A stretch of DNA of 6,959 nt, taken from the NCBI GenBank assembly GCA_051275515.1, contig JBNMOT010000164.1:1-6959 (forward strand), in the 5' to 3' direction. Positions within the stretch are counted from its first letter, which is position 1; every line of letters starts with the position of its first letter. The notes beneath the pieces were generated by a model. That model made no database searches, was not told the origin of the DNA, and was given only the letters and a program-made list of their open reading frames with translations. The stretch is from Oleispira sp051275515 (lineage in GTDB: Bacteria > Pseudomonadota > Gammaproteobacteria > Pseudomonadales > Oceanobacteraceae). Shown here one piece after another: positions 1-6,105 of the stretch. A program made the translations under genes and the position numbers.

Positions 1-39
1 TTTTAATATATAGGCATAGTTTTATAGAGATTATATTTT

Positions 40-1659
40 TTATAAAGATGTATTAATTTCAATTTTATTTCGTCCGCTCTTTTTAGCAACATAGAGCGCT
101 TTATCGGCATTCCTAATAAGATCATCGATAGATGTATCTGCTGAGGGTACTGTACATGCGATTCCAGTACTAATGGTAATGTACTCAGATACTGCATTAT
201 ATTTATGCTCTATCGCGCATTTAGCAACGTCGCGATAGATGCGTTTCGCGATGTCTTGGGCAATAGTAATAGTGGTTTCGGGCAAAATTAAAATAAACTC
301 TTCGCCTCCGAATCTTGCCGCCATATCGCGAGGGCGATGCATATTGCTATCCAATGCCTGAGCGAGCCTTCTTATGCATTTATCTCCCTCCAAATGTCCA
401 TAATGATCGTTGTATAATTTAAAATAATCTATATCGATCATTAGGATGGCTAGAGGGCTTTTTTGTCTGCTTAGCGCCGCCCACTCTATGTTGAGTTTTT
501 CTTCAAGACCTAGACGATTAGCAATACCTGTTAGCGGGTCTGTTGAGCTAAGCTTTTTGAGTTCGATATTGACTGTTTGGATTCGACTGTTGGCCTCAGT
601 TAATTCAATATTATTTTTTTCAACAATGTCCAGCATTTTGTTAAATTCTCGCGAAAGAATACAAATTTCATCTGTACCGAAAATGTGTGAGCGTAACTTA
701 TAATCTTTGTGTTTTGAGATGCCCTGAATTTGTTTCTTCAGTTTTAATATCGGAAAAAAAACGCTTTTATTGAGTATATTTCCGGTAATTAATATCAAAA
801 CTATACCAATTGCTAGTTCTGAAAATAGAGCGTACTTCAGACTGTTTCTTCCGTTTTGGGTTATACTTCTTGGAAGTTGAATGCTTATTTTAAAAACTGG
901 AAGGCTATTAATAAAATAGGTTTTTATGGTTTTGAGTGTTTCGTGATCGAGTGCTTCTATCTCGTGGCTATGATTCGAAAAGTCAGTCATAGTTATTCGT
1001 TTTTCAGTTAGCGTCGTTATTTCAAACTCCGTTGAGAGTTGCATGCCAAGTGCGTCTATAAACAATGCGTCCAGCGTGCGCCCGAAAAAAAGATAGCCTT
1101 TTACGGGGCCTGCTCCATAGCTATTAACTATTGGGACAATAGTAAAGAGTGTGGGTACATCATCTTGAAAAAATATTCCGTAAATGCTTTCAGCCTCTTC
1201 TGTATATGCACTTTTGGAGGCCTCAAATTTATCTTTGAGTATTAAAAGGGGCTGTCTGATATCTTCATCGCTTGTGGTGATTTCAACGCCTTCATCATAA
1301 GAAAAGTGGTAAGTTTCTGCCCAAACGGGCTGAAAATTTATATCGAGAAAATACGCTAAGTCAATTCGAAGATTAGAAAAAGAGTCTTCACCTAAATTAG
1401 CCTCGATATAAGCTTCATTATGATCTTCAATAAAGGCGTAGGTATCATCCCAAAACGCCCAATCATAAGCAATACGATCAAGCTCATCTAAGGATTGAAG
1501 AATAGCGTCTCCCACTCTATCGATATCCTTTTTAGACTGCTGGTGTTCGAGGTCTTGAAACGTGGGGAATACGATGAATTGCTGGACAGCAGTATTTGCT
1601 GCCAACAAAATATCGATCATCAATAGCATGATCAACATGGTTTTTTTAGCAATAGTCAT
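40..1659 (-). CDS. Membrane-bound diguanylate cyclase (CHASE4-HAMP-GGDEF)
   Basis: This 539-aa inner-membrane enzyme should make cyclic di-GMP from two GTP. In order it has a hydrophobic N-terminal anchor (about 7-27), a periplasmic CHASE4-type sensor (about 50-200, with the typical Asp/Trp-rich run DWAFWDD at 66-72), a second membrane segment (about 276-294), a HAMP linker (about 296-350) and a GGDEF domain (about 372-535, opening with TDPLTGIANR). The catalytic loop is intact as GGEEF (451-455). An RxxD inhibitory site (RPRD, 442-445) lies exactly five residues upstream, so product feedback inhibition is expected. The ligand of the sensor is not predictable. The ATG at 1659-1657 starts directly before the anchor, but no good Shine-Dalgarno precedes it. 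The gene is divergent from the ABC operon, and no co-transcribed partner is visible. Codon use matches the neighbours and there are no signs of decay. Confidence 0.97.
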   Translation of the reverse strand: MTIAKKTMLIMLLMIDILLAANTAVQQFIVFPTFQDLEHQQSKKDIDRVGDAILQSLDELDRIAYDWAFWDDTYAFIEDHNEAYIEANLGEDSFSNLRIDLAYFLDINFQPVWAETYHFSYDEGVEITTSDEDIRQPLLILKDKFEASKSAYTEEAESIYGIFFQDDVPTLFTIVPIVNSYGAGPVKGYLFFGRTLDALFIDALGMQLSTEFEITTLTEKRITMTDFSNHSHEIEALDHETLKTIKTYFINSLPVFKISIQLPRSITQNGRNSLKYALFSELAIGIVLILITGNILNKSVFFPILKLKKQIQGISKHKDYKLRSHIFGTDEICILSREFNKMLDIVEKNNIELTEANSRIQTVNIELKKLSSTDPLTGIANRLGLEEKLNIEWAALSRQKSPLAILMIDIDYFKLYNDHYGHLEGDKCIRRLAQALDSNMHRPRDMAARFGGEEFILILPETTITIAQDIAKRIYRDVAKCAIEHKYNAVSEYITISTGIACTVPSADTSIDDLIRNADKALYVAKKSGRNKIEINTSL

Positions 1660-1919
1660 TTTTGGAGCATATCAATACATCTAGTACAAAAACAGTCCGT
1701 TCTTTAATAGTAGTACATTGCTTGCTCGAAATCGATTTTAAATACAGATTTATAAGTGCCAGTAAAATCTGAGTAAACAATCGAATCAAAGCTATTCTAA
1801 ATTCCTATAAAAACATAAAGAGTGAGTTCTGAAATGCACTCTAGGCTCAAGGGTAGCAATAATGTCGTATTTCGGTGTTGTTAAATACTTGGCAAGCTAT
1901 TGTGCCCGTAGTTTTGTAA

Positions 1920-1949
1920 TTGACAACACACACAGCAAAATGTAATGTT
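1920..1949 (+). promoter_or_regulatory. Candidate sigma70 promoter of the ABC importer operon
   Basis: A perfect -35 hexamer, TTGACA, sits at 1920-1925. A weak -10 follows at 1943-1948 (TAATGT, 17-base spacer) or 1944-1949 (AATGTT, 18-base spacer, with an extended-type TG at 1941-1942). The poor -10 makes the assignment tentative. If correct, transcription would start near 1955, inside the palindrome at 1951-1970 and about 30 bases upstream of the ATPase start codon, which suits repression by an operator-bound protein. Confidence 0.45.
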
Positions 1950-1950
1950 A

Positions 1951-1970
1951 TGTTATGTTATAACATAACA
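1951..1970 (+). promoter_or_regulatory. Perfect 20-bp palindromic operator, Zur-box-like
   Basis: TGTTATGTTATAACATAACA is a perfect inverted repeat with no central spacer. It lies 13 bases upstream of the ATPase ATG. On its left the ATGTT word is repeated again (1945-1949, 1950-1954, 1955-1959 region), so an overlapping second site is possible. From memory of the family, Zur boxes in Proteobacteria are AT-rich palindromes built on TGTTATA/TATAACA or GTTATGTTATAACATAAC-like cores, and this site fits them well. It does not resemble the Fur box (GATAATGATAATCATTATC). The location over the likely transcription start fits a repressor. That the regulator is Zur is an inference. Confidence 0.65.
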
Positions 1971-1983
1971 AATAGTGGCATAT

Positions 1984-2817
1984 ATGGCTCCCCCAATGAA
2001 AAAGTTAAATGAACCTGTATTGTCGGTACAAAGTCTATGCGCTGATGGCCCCGCAAATTGGCGAGCTGTGTCAGACATCTCATTTGATGTCTTTGAGGGA
2101 GAGTGTGTTGCCATTATTGGCCCAAATGGCAGTGGGAAATCCAGTTTACTAAAAGGTATTACTGGAGAGTACCAAACTGTATCTGGCGAGCTTAAGATAT
2201 TTGGTAGCAGCGCAGAGCGCCTAGGAAGACAGCAAATTGCTAAAATAGTCGCAGTTGTAGCACAGCACGAGCACGTTGATCCGCGCATGAGTGTCAACGA
2301 GTATGTTTTTCTCGGCCGTGTGCCACATATGTTCTGCTGTAGTAAGCAAGAGCATGATAGAGCAGTTAAGCAAGCGATTGAAGATGTTCGCCTCTCACAC
2401 AAAAGTCATCGGTATTTTGGTGAACTCTCTGGCGGAGAACAACAGCGAGCAAGTATTGCACGGGCATTTTCTCAGGAGCCCAGACTCCTTCTTTTAGATG
2501 AGCCTACTAATCACCTCGATCCACTTGCTCGCCTCGAACTTCTGAAACTCATCAAACATCGAGGCATTGCATCTGTTGTCGTACTGCATGACTTACCTCT
2601 AGTAACGCCTTTCGCTGACAGTGTTCTTTTGATGTCTGAGCAAAGAATGGTGGCCTTTGCACCGCCCGATATTCTTATGCGAGACGATTTCATGACACCT
2701 GTTTTTGGACTGCGGGTTATTCCGTTTAACCATCCTCAGATGCATAGCACGATTCATCATTTTGAAGCTGCATCACCCCACAACCATTTATCTTTAATAG
2801 GAGCCGCCCATGCATAG
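1984..2817 (+). CDS. ABC importer ATPase, FecE/BtuD type (metal or metal-chelate uptake)
   Basis: This 277-aa cytoplasmic nucleotide-binding subunit should power the permease encoded downstream. All catalytic elements are visible: Walker A GPNGSGKS (46-53), Q-loop Gln (about 94), signature LSGGEQQR (148-155), Walker B LLLLDEP (168-174), D-loop NHLD (176-179) and the switch His (about 202). I chose the ATG at 1984 because AGTGG (1974-1978) precedes it at 5-base spacing. An in-frame GTG at 1975 and an ATG at 1996 are alternatives. The C-terminal ~30 residues are rich in His (motifs HPQMH, IHHF, PHNH), unusual for FecE-like proteins. The last 25 residues are encoded by the first unit of a 70-bp tandem duplication, and the present TAG stop arises only because the second unit is read in a shifted frame. 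First gene of the operon. The substrate is not proven by the sequence; zinc or a zinc chelate is inferred from the operator. Confidence 0.95.
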   Translation: MAPPMKKLNEPVLSVQSLCADGPANWRAVSDISFDVFEGECVAIIGPNGSGKSSLLKGITGEYQTVSGELKIFGSSAERLGRQQIAKIVAVVAQHEHVDPRMSVNEYVFLGRVPHMFCCSKQEHDRAVKQAIEDVRLSHKSHRYFGELSGGEQQRASIARAFSQEPRLLLLDEPTNHLDPLARLELLKLIKHRGIASVVVLHDLPLVTPFADSVLLMSEQRMVAFAPPDILMRDDFMTPVFGLRVIPFNHPQMHSTIHHFEAASPHNHLSLIGAAHA

Positions 2818-2880
2818 CATGATTCATCATTTTAAAGCTGTATCACCCCATAACCATTTATCTTTAATAGGAGCCGCCCA
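2741..2880 (+). repeat. Tandem duplication of a 70-bp unit at the ATPase/binding-protein junction
   Basis: Unit 1 is 2741-2810 and unit 2 is 2811-2880. They match at 66 of 70 positions. The four differences (2750/2820, 2764/2834, 2771/2841, 2781/2851) are all transitions, with C or G in unit 1 and T or A in unit 2. The unit contains the last 23 or so codons of the ATPase plus the ribosome-binding site of the next gene. Because 70 is not a multiple of three, the second copy is out of frame with the ATPase. Confidence 0.97.
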
Positions 2881-2884
2881 ATGA
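2810..2884 (+). other. Duplication-born 24-codon ORF linking ATPase and binding-protein genes
   Basis: An ATG at 2810 opens a 24-residue ORF that ends at TGA 2882-2884. It overlaps the end of the ATPase gene by 8 bases and the start of the binding-protein gene by 4 bases (ATGA). TAGGAG at 2798-2803 precedes it with the same 7-base-class spacing used by the real gene downstream (one base shorter). Its peptide (MHSMIHHFKAVSPHNH...) is a variant copy of the ATPase tail, with T to M, E to K and A to V changes. It is best read as the displaced original end of the ATPase gene. Whether it is translated is unknown. Confidence 0.5.
2868..2873 (+). promoter_or_regulatory. Ribosome-binding site of the binding-protein gene (duplicated)
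   Basis: TAGGAG lies 7 bases upstream of the ATG at 2881 and fixes that start. An identical copy at 2798-2803, from the tandem duplication, sits in front of the ATG at 2810. Confidence 0.8.
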
Positions 2885-3855
2885 AGTGGTCTTTGATTCC
2901 CACTCTGTTATTTGCTTTACCACTTTCTGTCGCTAACGCGACCGAGACCCATACCCAATATCCAGTCACCGTTGATAATTGCGGTAGCCCACTGACAATT
3001 GACCAGCGTCCTGTTCGTGCAGTAGTTCACGATATTAATATGAGTGAGATGGTGTTTGCGCTTGGCCTTCAGGAGAACATGGTCGGTGTTACCGGAATTA
3101 CAGGCTGGTATAAAATGTCGGTATCATTCCAGGAAAGGTTGGGAGATATCCCTGAGCTGGCCCCAAAATATCCATCGTTGGAAAGACTCATTGCTGCAAA
3201 GACAGATTTCTTTTTCGCTGGTTGGAATTATGGAATGAAAGTCGGTGGTGAAGTTACACCGCAAACACTCGCACCATACGGCATCAACACCTTGGTGCTA
3301 TCGGAAAGCTGCATTCATACCCAAAAAAGTAAAAAAGGTGCCAGCATGGCGTTACTTTATGATGACATCAAAAAGTTAGGGGTTATTTTTGATAAACAAT
3401 CTGAAGCTGAAGCTTTAATAAAAGGTTGGAAAGCGAGAGTACAAAAAGTAACAGAAACACAAAATGGCACGGCTAACACCAATACCCCACCAAAGGTTTT
3501 TCTGTATGACTCAGGAGAGGACAAACCTTTCACTGCGGGTAAATACGCGATGCCAAATGCCATGATAGAAGCAGCTGGAGGACTGAGTATCACTAGCAAG
3601 ATGGAAACCAGTTGGGGAAGAACATCATGGGAAAACGTAGCGAGTGAAAACCCTGATGTCATTATCCTTCTCGACTATCAAGCAGCAAGTGGTGCCGATT
3701 CACTTCAACGTTTTCTTGAACAGCATCCATTAATGAAGCATACCAATGCGGTGAAGTCAGGCCGTTATGTCAAGCTACGATATGAGCAGATTACACCAGG
3801 GCCTGCGAATATAGGCGCTATTGAGAAGCTCGCGAATGCGTTTATTCTTAAGTAA
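2881..3855 (+). CDS. Periplasmic binding protein of FecB/BtuF type (Peripl_BP_2), ABC importer
   Basis: This 324-aa protein should capture the substrate in the periplasm and deliver it to the permease. Residues 1-20 form a signal peptide with a hydrophobic core and an ANA cleavage site before TETHTQ. There is no lipobox, so it is soluble, as expected in a Gram-negative cell. The mature part fits the two-lobed class III binding fold: an N-terminal PVTVDNCGSPLTI strand, a DINMSEMVFALGL helix, LGDIPELAPKYPSLERLIA, then a C-terminal lobe with KVFLYDSGED and a NPDVIILLDY strand. Two Cys (34, 144) could form a disulfide. From memory, close relatives occur in ATPase/binding-protein/permease clusters annotated for iron siderophores or cobalamin, and a Pseudomonas aeruginosa cluster of this order (PA2912-PA2914) responds to zinc shortage. 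The true ligand is therefore uncertain. The start is set by TAGGAG seven bases upstream. Confidence 0.94.
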   Translation: MKWSLIPTLLFALPLSVANATETHTQYPVTVDNCGSPLTIDQRPVRAVVHDINMSEMVFALGLQENMVGVTGITGWYKMSVSFQERLGDIPELAPKYPSLERLIAAKTDFFFAGWNYGMKVGGEVTPQTLAPYGINTLVLSESCIHTQKSKKGASMALLYDDIKKLGVIFDKQSEAEALIKGWKARVQKVTETQNGTANTNTPPKVFLYDSGEDKPFTAGKYAMPNAMIEAAGGLSITSKMETSWGRTSWENVASENPDVIILLDYQAASGADSLQRFLEQHPLMKHTNAVKSGRYVKLRYEQITPGPANIGAIEKLANAFILK

Positions 3856-3870
3856 GGGAGACGGTAGTGG

Positions 3871-4872
3871 TTGTTCATGAAACTTAACAAATATCGCCTG
3901 GCATGGTTAGTTGGCATTGCTGCAATGTTGCTCGCTTTTATTTTGAATTTGCAATTTGGGTCTGTTCCTTTGTCTTTTAAGGAAGTGCTAACAGGGTTGC
4001 GCTCCTTCAATAATGAGGAGGTGAGTATGACCAGCCGAATATTGATAGATCTTAGGTTACCCAGAGCATTATTGGCCATTATTGCCGGTTCGGGGCTTGC
4101 CATGGTGGGAGCGCTACTCCAGACCTCAACCAGAAATGACTTGGCCGATCCCTTTTTGTTTGGATTGTCCTCCGGCGCTTCTGCGGGTGCGGTGTTGATC
4201 ATTACTCAACTAGGGGACGCACTCGGCGTTTGGTCTCTTCCTATTGCCGCATTCACTGGAGGCATAGTGTCAGCTACCGCTGTATTGGTACTTTTTTCAA
4301 TGCAAAGAAAACAAGGCAACAACAACCTTATATTATGCGGTTTAGCCATCTCGTTTTTGTTTGGTGCTATTACTAGTTTTCTGATTTACTCAGGCGATCA
4401 GCGTGCGGCAAGTTCTATCTTGTTTTGGACGATGGGCGGCTTAGGCCTTGCTCGTTGGGACAATCTGATATTTGCAGCGTTGGGTGTGCTTTGCCTTATT
4501 GTGTTGATAGCCAAACGCTATCGTGAGTTTGATACCTTATTGGTCAGCGAACAGACAACGCGCTCACTAGGTATTAATGTTCATCGGTTGCAAAGTGAGA
4601 TCTTTCTCTGCTGCGCCTTTTGCACAGCAGCTATTGTGTCACTCACTGGTGTTGTTGGTTTTATTGGACTAATGGTGCCGCACCTTGTTCGTCCTTTTTC
4701 AGGTGTAATCCATAAGCGAGCGCTCCCCCTAATAGCACTTGGGGGGGCGGTAATTTTGCTATTTGGTGACCTGGTAAGCCGAACCATTTTGGCTCCACAA
4801 GAATTGCCAGTGGGGATTGTCACTGCAGCACTCGGTGGCCTGTTTGTTTTATACCATGTATGGCGTAAATAA
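3871..4872 (+). CDS. ABC importer permease, FecCD family
   Basis: This 333-aa inner-membrane subunit forms, as a homodimer, the channel of a type II importer. It has about ten hydrophobic segments. Family landmarks are clear: RLPRALLAIIAGSGLAMVGA near residues 63-82, then the TSTRNDLADPFLFGLSSGASAG block that faces the ATPase side, the GVVGFIGLMVPHLVRP block (about 262-277) and GDLVSRTILAPQELPVGIVT (about 300-319) near the C-terminus. Length is normal for FecC/FecD/BtuC. AGGGAG at 3855-3860 lies 10 bases before the TTG at 3871. The ATG at 3877 is an in-frame alternative but is too far from that site. The gene follows the binding-protein gene by 15 bases, so it is surely co-transcribed. No second permease gene is present, which fits a homodimeric channel. 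Confidence 0.95.
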   Translation: MFMKLNKYRLAWLVGIAAMLLAFILNLQFGSVPLSFKEVLTGLRSFNNEEVSMTSRILIDLRLPRALLAIIAGSGLAMVGALLQTSTRNDLADPFLFGLSSGASAGAVLIITQLGDALGVWSLPIAAFTGGIVSATAVLVLFSMQRKQGNNNLILCGLAISFLFGAITSFLIYSGDQRAASSILFWTMGGLGLARWDNLIFAALGVLCLIVLIAKRYREFDTLLVSEQTTRSLGINVHRLQSEIFLCCAFCTAAIVSLTGVVGFIGLMVPHLVRPFSGVIHKRALPLIALGGAVILLFGDLVSRTILAPQELPVGIVTAALGGLFVLYHVWRK

Positions 4873-4929
4873 CCTTAAATAACAAGCGTTAAATCTAAAC
4901 GTATAAACCCGTTAGCTGAAAAGTTCTAT

Positions 4930-4953
4930 CCAGACGCAGTACTCTGTGTCTGG
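4930..4953 (+). terminator. Strong stem-loop downstream of the importer operon
   Basis: CCAGACGCAG and CTGTGTCTGG pair as a 10-bp stem (one G-T pair) with a TACT loop, 57 bases after the permease stop codon. No T-run follows on either strand, so it is not a classical intrinsic terminator. It could protect the mRNA 3' end or act as a weak or factor-assisted terminator. Confidence 0.45.
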
Positions 4954-5047
4954 TATCAAGGTCGAGAACCAAACAGAAAGTGTTCAGATGGTATTTGACT
5001 ATAGGGTTTCGTGTTGATTTTTGACGTAATTGATGAGATTAGAGTTT

Positions 5048-5485
5048 ATGAAAGACATTAAATGCGTGTTTCGCAATCTTGAGCAAATGCTTCAACAGGC
5101 AAATTGGTTTGATGAGGGCTGGGGAATTTATAATCGTGGGAACTATCTTCAGCTCTACAAACTGAATTGGTTCAATCAAAATCAAGGTGGAATTCACTTT
5201 GAGACGTTTATCGAAGCGCCGCAGATTAAGCAAAAGTTGTTCCCTGTATGTATGCATGTTGAAGAGGACTGTCCTTCTCAGTCTAAATTCATTCGTCAAT
5301 TTATGGAGCTAGAGGGAGAGAGAATAAAGAGCTGGAAGGGATATAAAACACTTGGAAATAGCTATGGTATTTGTCAGCGTACACTGCCGCTGAATTTTAA
5401 AAATTTAGAGCAACGCATATTCGAAGAGTTAAACCGTCTTCGAGTACTTGAATCCAGCGTTGAACAAGTACTACTTAAGCTTTGA
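5048..5485 (+). CDS. Conserved-looking hypothetical protein, family not recognised
   Basis: I do not recognise this family. The protein (145 aa from the ATG at 5048, 150 aa from an ATG at 5033) is soluble, with no signal peptide or membrane segment. The first third is rich in aromatic residues (NWFDEGWGIYNRGNYLQLYKLNWFN), suggesting a compact packed core. The middle has HFETFIEAPQIKQK and a Cys pair region (CMHVEEDC). The end, EQRIFEELNRLRVLESSVEQVL, looks like an amphipathic, possibly coiled-coil helix. I prefer the start at 5048, which has a GAG at 5035-5037 at usable distance; nothing useful precedes 5033. The gene is followed 46 bases later by the DUF1289 gene on the same strand, so the two may be co-transcribed. 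Coherent codon use and composition argue that it is real. Confidence 0.75.
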   Translation: MKDIKCVFRNLEQMLQQANWFDEGWGIYNRGNYLQLYKLNWFNQNQGGIHFETFIEAPQIKQKLFPVCMHVEEDCPSQSKFIRQFMELEGERIKSWKGYKTLGNSYGICQRTLPLNFKNLEQRIFEELNRLRVLESSVEQVLLKL

Positions 5486-5531
5486 TAATGTGTACGTTTG
5501 AGCACGAGTGAATTAAGGTGAGATGGAATAA

Positions 5532-5711
5532 ATGAAAAATAAAAAAACCCCTTGTATCGATGCGTGTGATTTCTCAAGCGCCAAGGGTTGGTGTTTGGGG
5601 TGCGGTAGAACGAGAAAAGAATGCCAACAGTGGAAGGCAATGACGCCTTATGGCGTAAATATTCTTCAGAAAGAGCTCAAAAAAAGAATGCATCATTTAA
5701 AGACTAAATAG
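5532..5711 (+). CDS. DUF1289 small cysteine-rich protein (YdhL-like)
   Basis: This 59-aa ORF is a good match to the DUF1289 family (E. coli YdhL is a member). It has the family's four-cysteine pattern, PCIDAC (C8, C12) and CLGCGR (C21, C24), followed by the conserved Glu and Trp of E-x-x-x-W (E30, W34) and a basic C-terminal helix. The cysteines probably bind a metal ion, but the family has no established function. AGGTGA at 5516-5521 lies 10 bases upstream of the ATG and supports the start. The length is typical or slightly short for the family. It lies 46 bases after the 145-aa hypothetical gene, on the same strand, so the pair may form an operon. Confidence 0.88.
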   Translation: MKNKKTPCIDACDFSSAKGWCLGCGRTRKECQQWKAMTPYGVNILQKELKKRMHHLKTK

Positions 5712-5736
5712 GTCAACCGATTAGTTATTCTTACTA

Positions 5737-5960
5737 CTCAAAGATTATCAAATCGTGCTCGTTAAGGCTTAGGGTTGGATGATAACTTATATGGCACGCA
5801 TTCAATGAGACGAACAAAAGCCCAGTTGATATATACACTCACTAAAAATATAAGTGCAGTGCTACTACTTTTAGGCTATAAAAAAGTAGACAAAAAAATT
5901 CGATACTTGGGCATAGAGATTGAAGATGCCTTGAAGTTATCTGAGGAAACAGATAGTTAA
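5737..5960 (+). pseudogene. C-terminal remnant of a tyrosine recombinase (phage-type integrase)
   Basis: An open frame read from TTG 5775 (61 codons) begins LDDNLYGTHSMRRTKAQLIY and continues through LLLGYKKVDKKIRYLGIEIEDAL. This is the end of a short tyrosine-type integrase: HSMRR carries the catalytic H-x-x-R, and RYLGIE carries the nucleophilic Tyr. The usual LGH His (or Trp) is Tyr here. Just upstream, in a different frame, 5737-5769 reads LKDYQIVLVKA, which fits the segment that normally precedes it. A frameshift and a loss of a few codons therefore separate the two parts, and in-frame stops lie at 5763-5765 and 5770-5772. The N-terminal domain and the first catalytic Arg are missing. 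It cannot be a working recombinase. It marks an old mobile-element insertion. Confidence 0.82.
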
Positions 5961-6054
5961 TGTGATGTTTTGATATCAAGGCTAATGTGCGATGGCAAAA
6001 ATTCGATGGTCACTGAGCCCCGATCCTGAAGACTCCGTTAGCCTTTGTATATTG

Positions 6055-6068
6055 TGTTATACATAACA
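6055..6068. repeat. Short inverted repeat TGTTAT-AC-ATAACA
   Basis: The six-base arms TGTTAT and ATAACA are perfect, separated by AC. The arms are the same words as the ends of the operator-like palindrome at 1951-1970. The spacing differs and no well-supported gene starts next to it, so it may be chance in AT-rich DNA or a relic of a regulatory site. Confidence 0.4.
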
Positions 6069-6105
6069 GAATTATTAAATCGCTATAGCCAAATCTTTTC
6101 TAGCT

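Noticed and set aside
3..197. 64-codon minus-strand frame at the left edge
   Set aside because: It overlaps the GGDEF C-terminus in another frame and has no family likeness.
1819..1842. Inverted repeat AGAGTG...CACTCT with a 12-base loop
   Set aside because: Short stem with a long loop, no T-run and not placed over a promoter; expected by chance.
1951..1970. Fur box or cobalamin riboswitch control of the importer
   Set aside because: The palindrome does not fit the Fur consensus, and the short leader leaves no room for a B12 riboswitch; no B12-box-like conserved segment is seen.
1953..2402. 149-codon minus-strand frame opposite the ATPase gene
   Set aside because: It is the antisense of a clear ABC ATPase; its Cys/Ser-rich composition is typical of a shadow frame.
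4873..5047. Possible integron attC-like words (AACAAGCGTT, CCGTTAG)
   Set aside because: No paired core sites with the right spacing or folded symmetry, and no cassette-like array follows.
5039..5640. Two minus-strand frames opposite the hypothetical and DUF1289 genes
   Set aside because: Shadows. The DUF1289 gene has a family motif and a Shine-Dalgarno, and the 145-aa gene has coherent composition.
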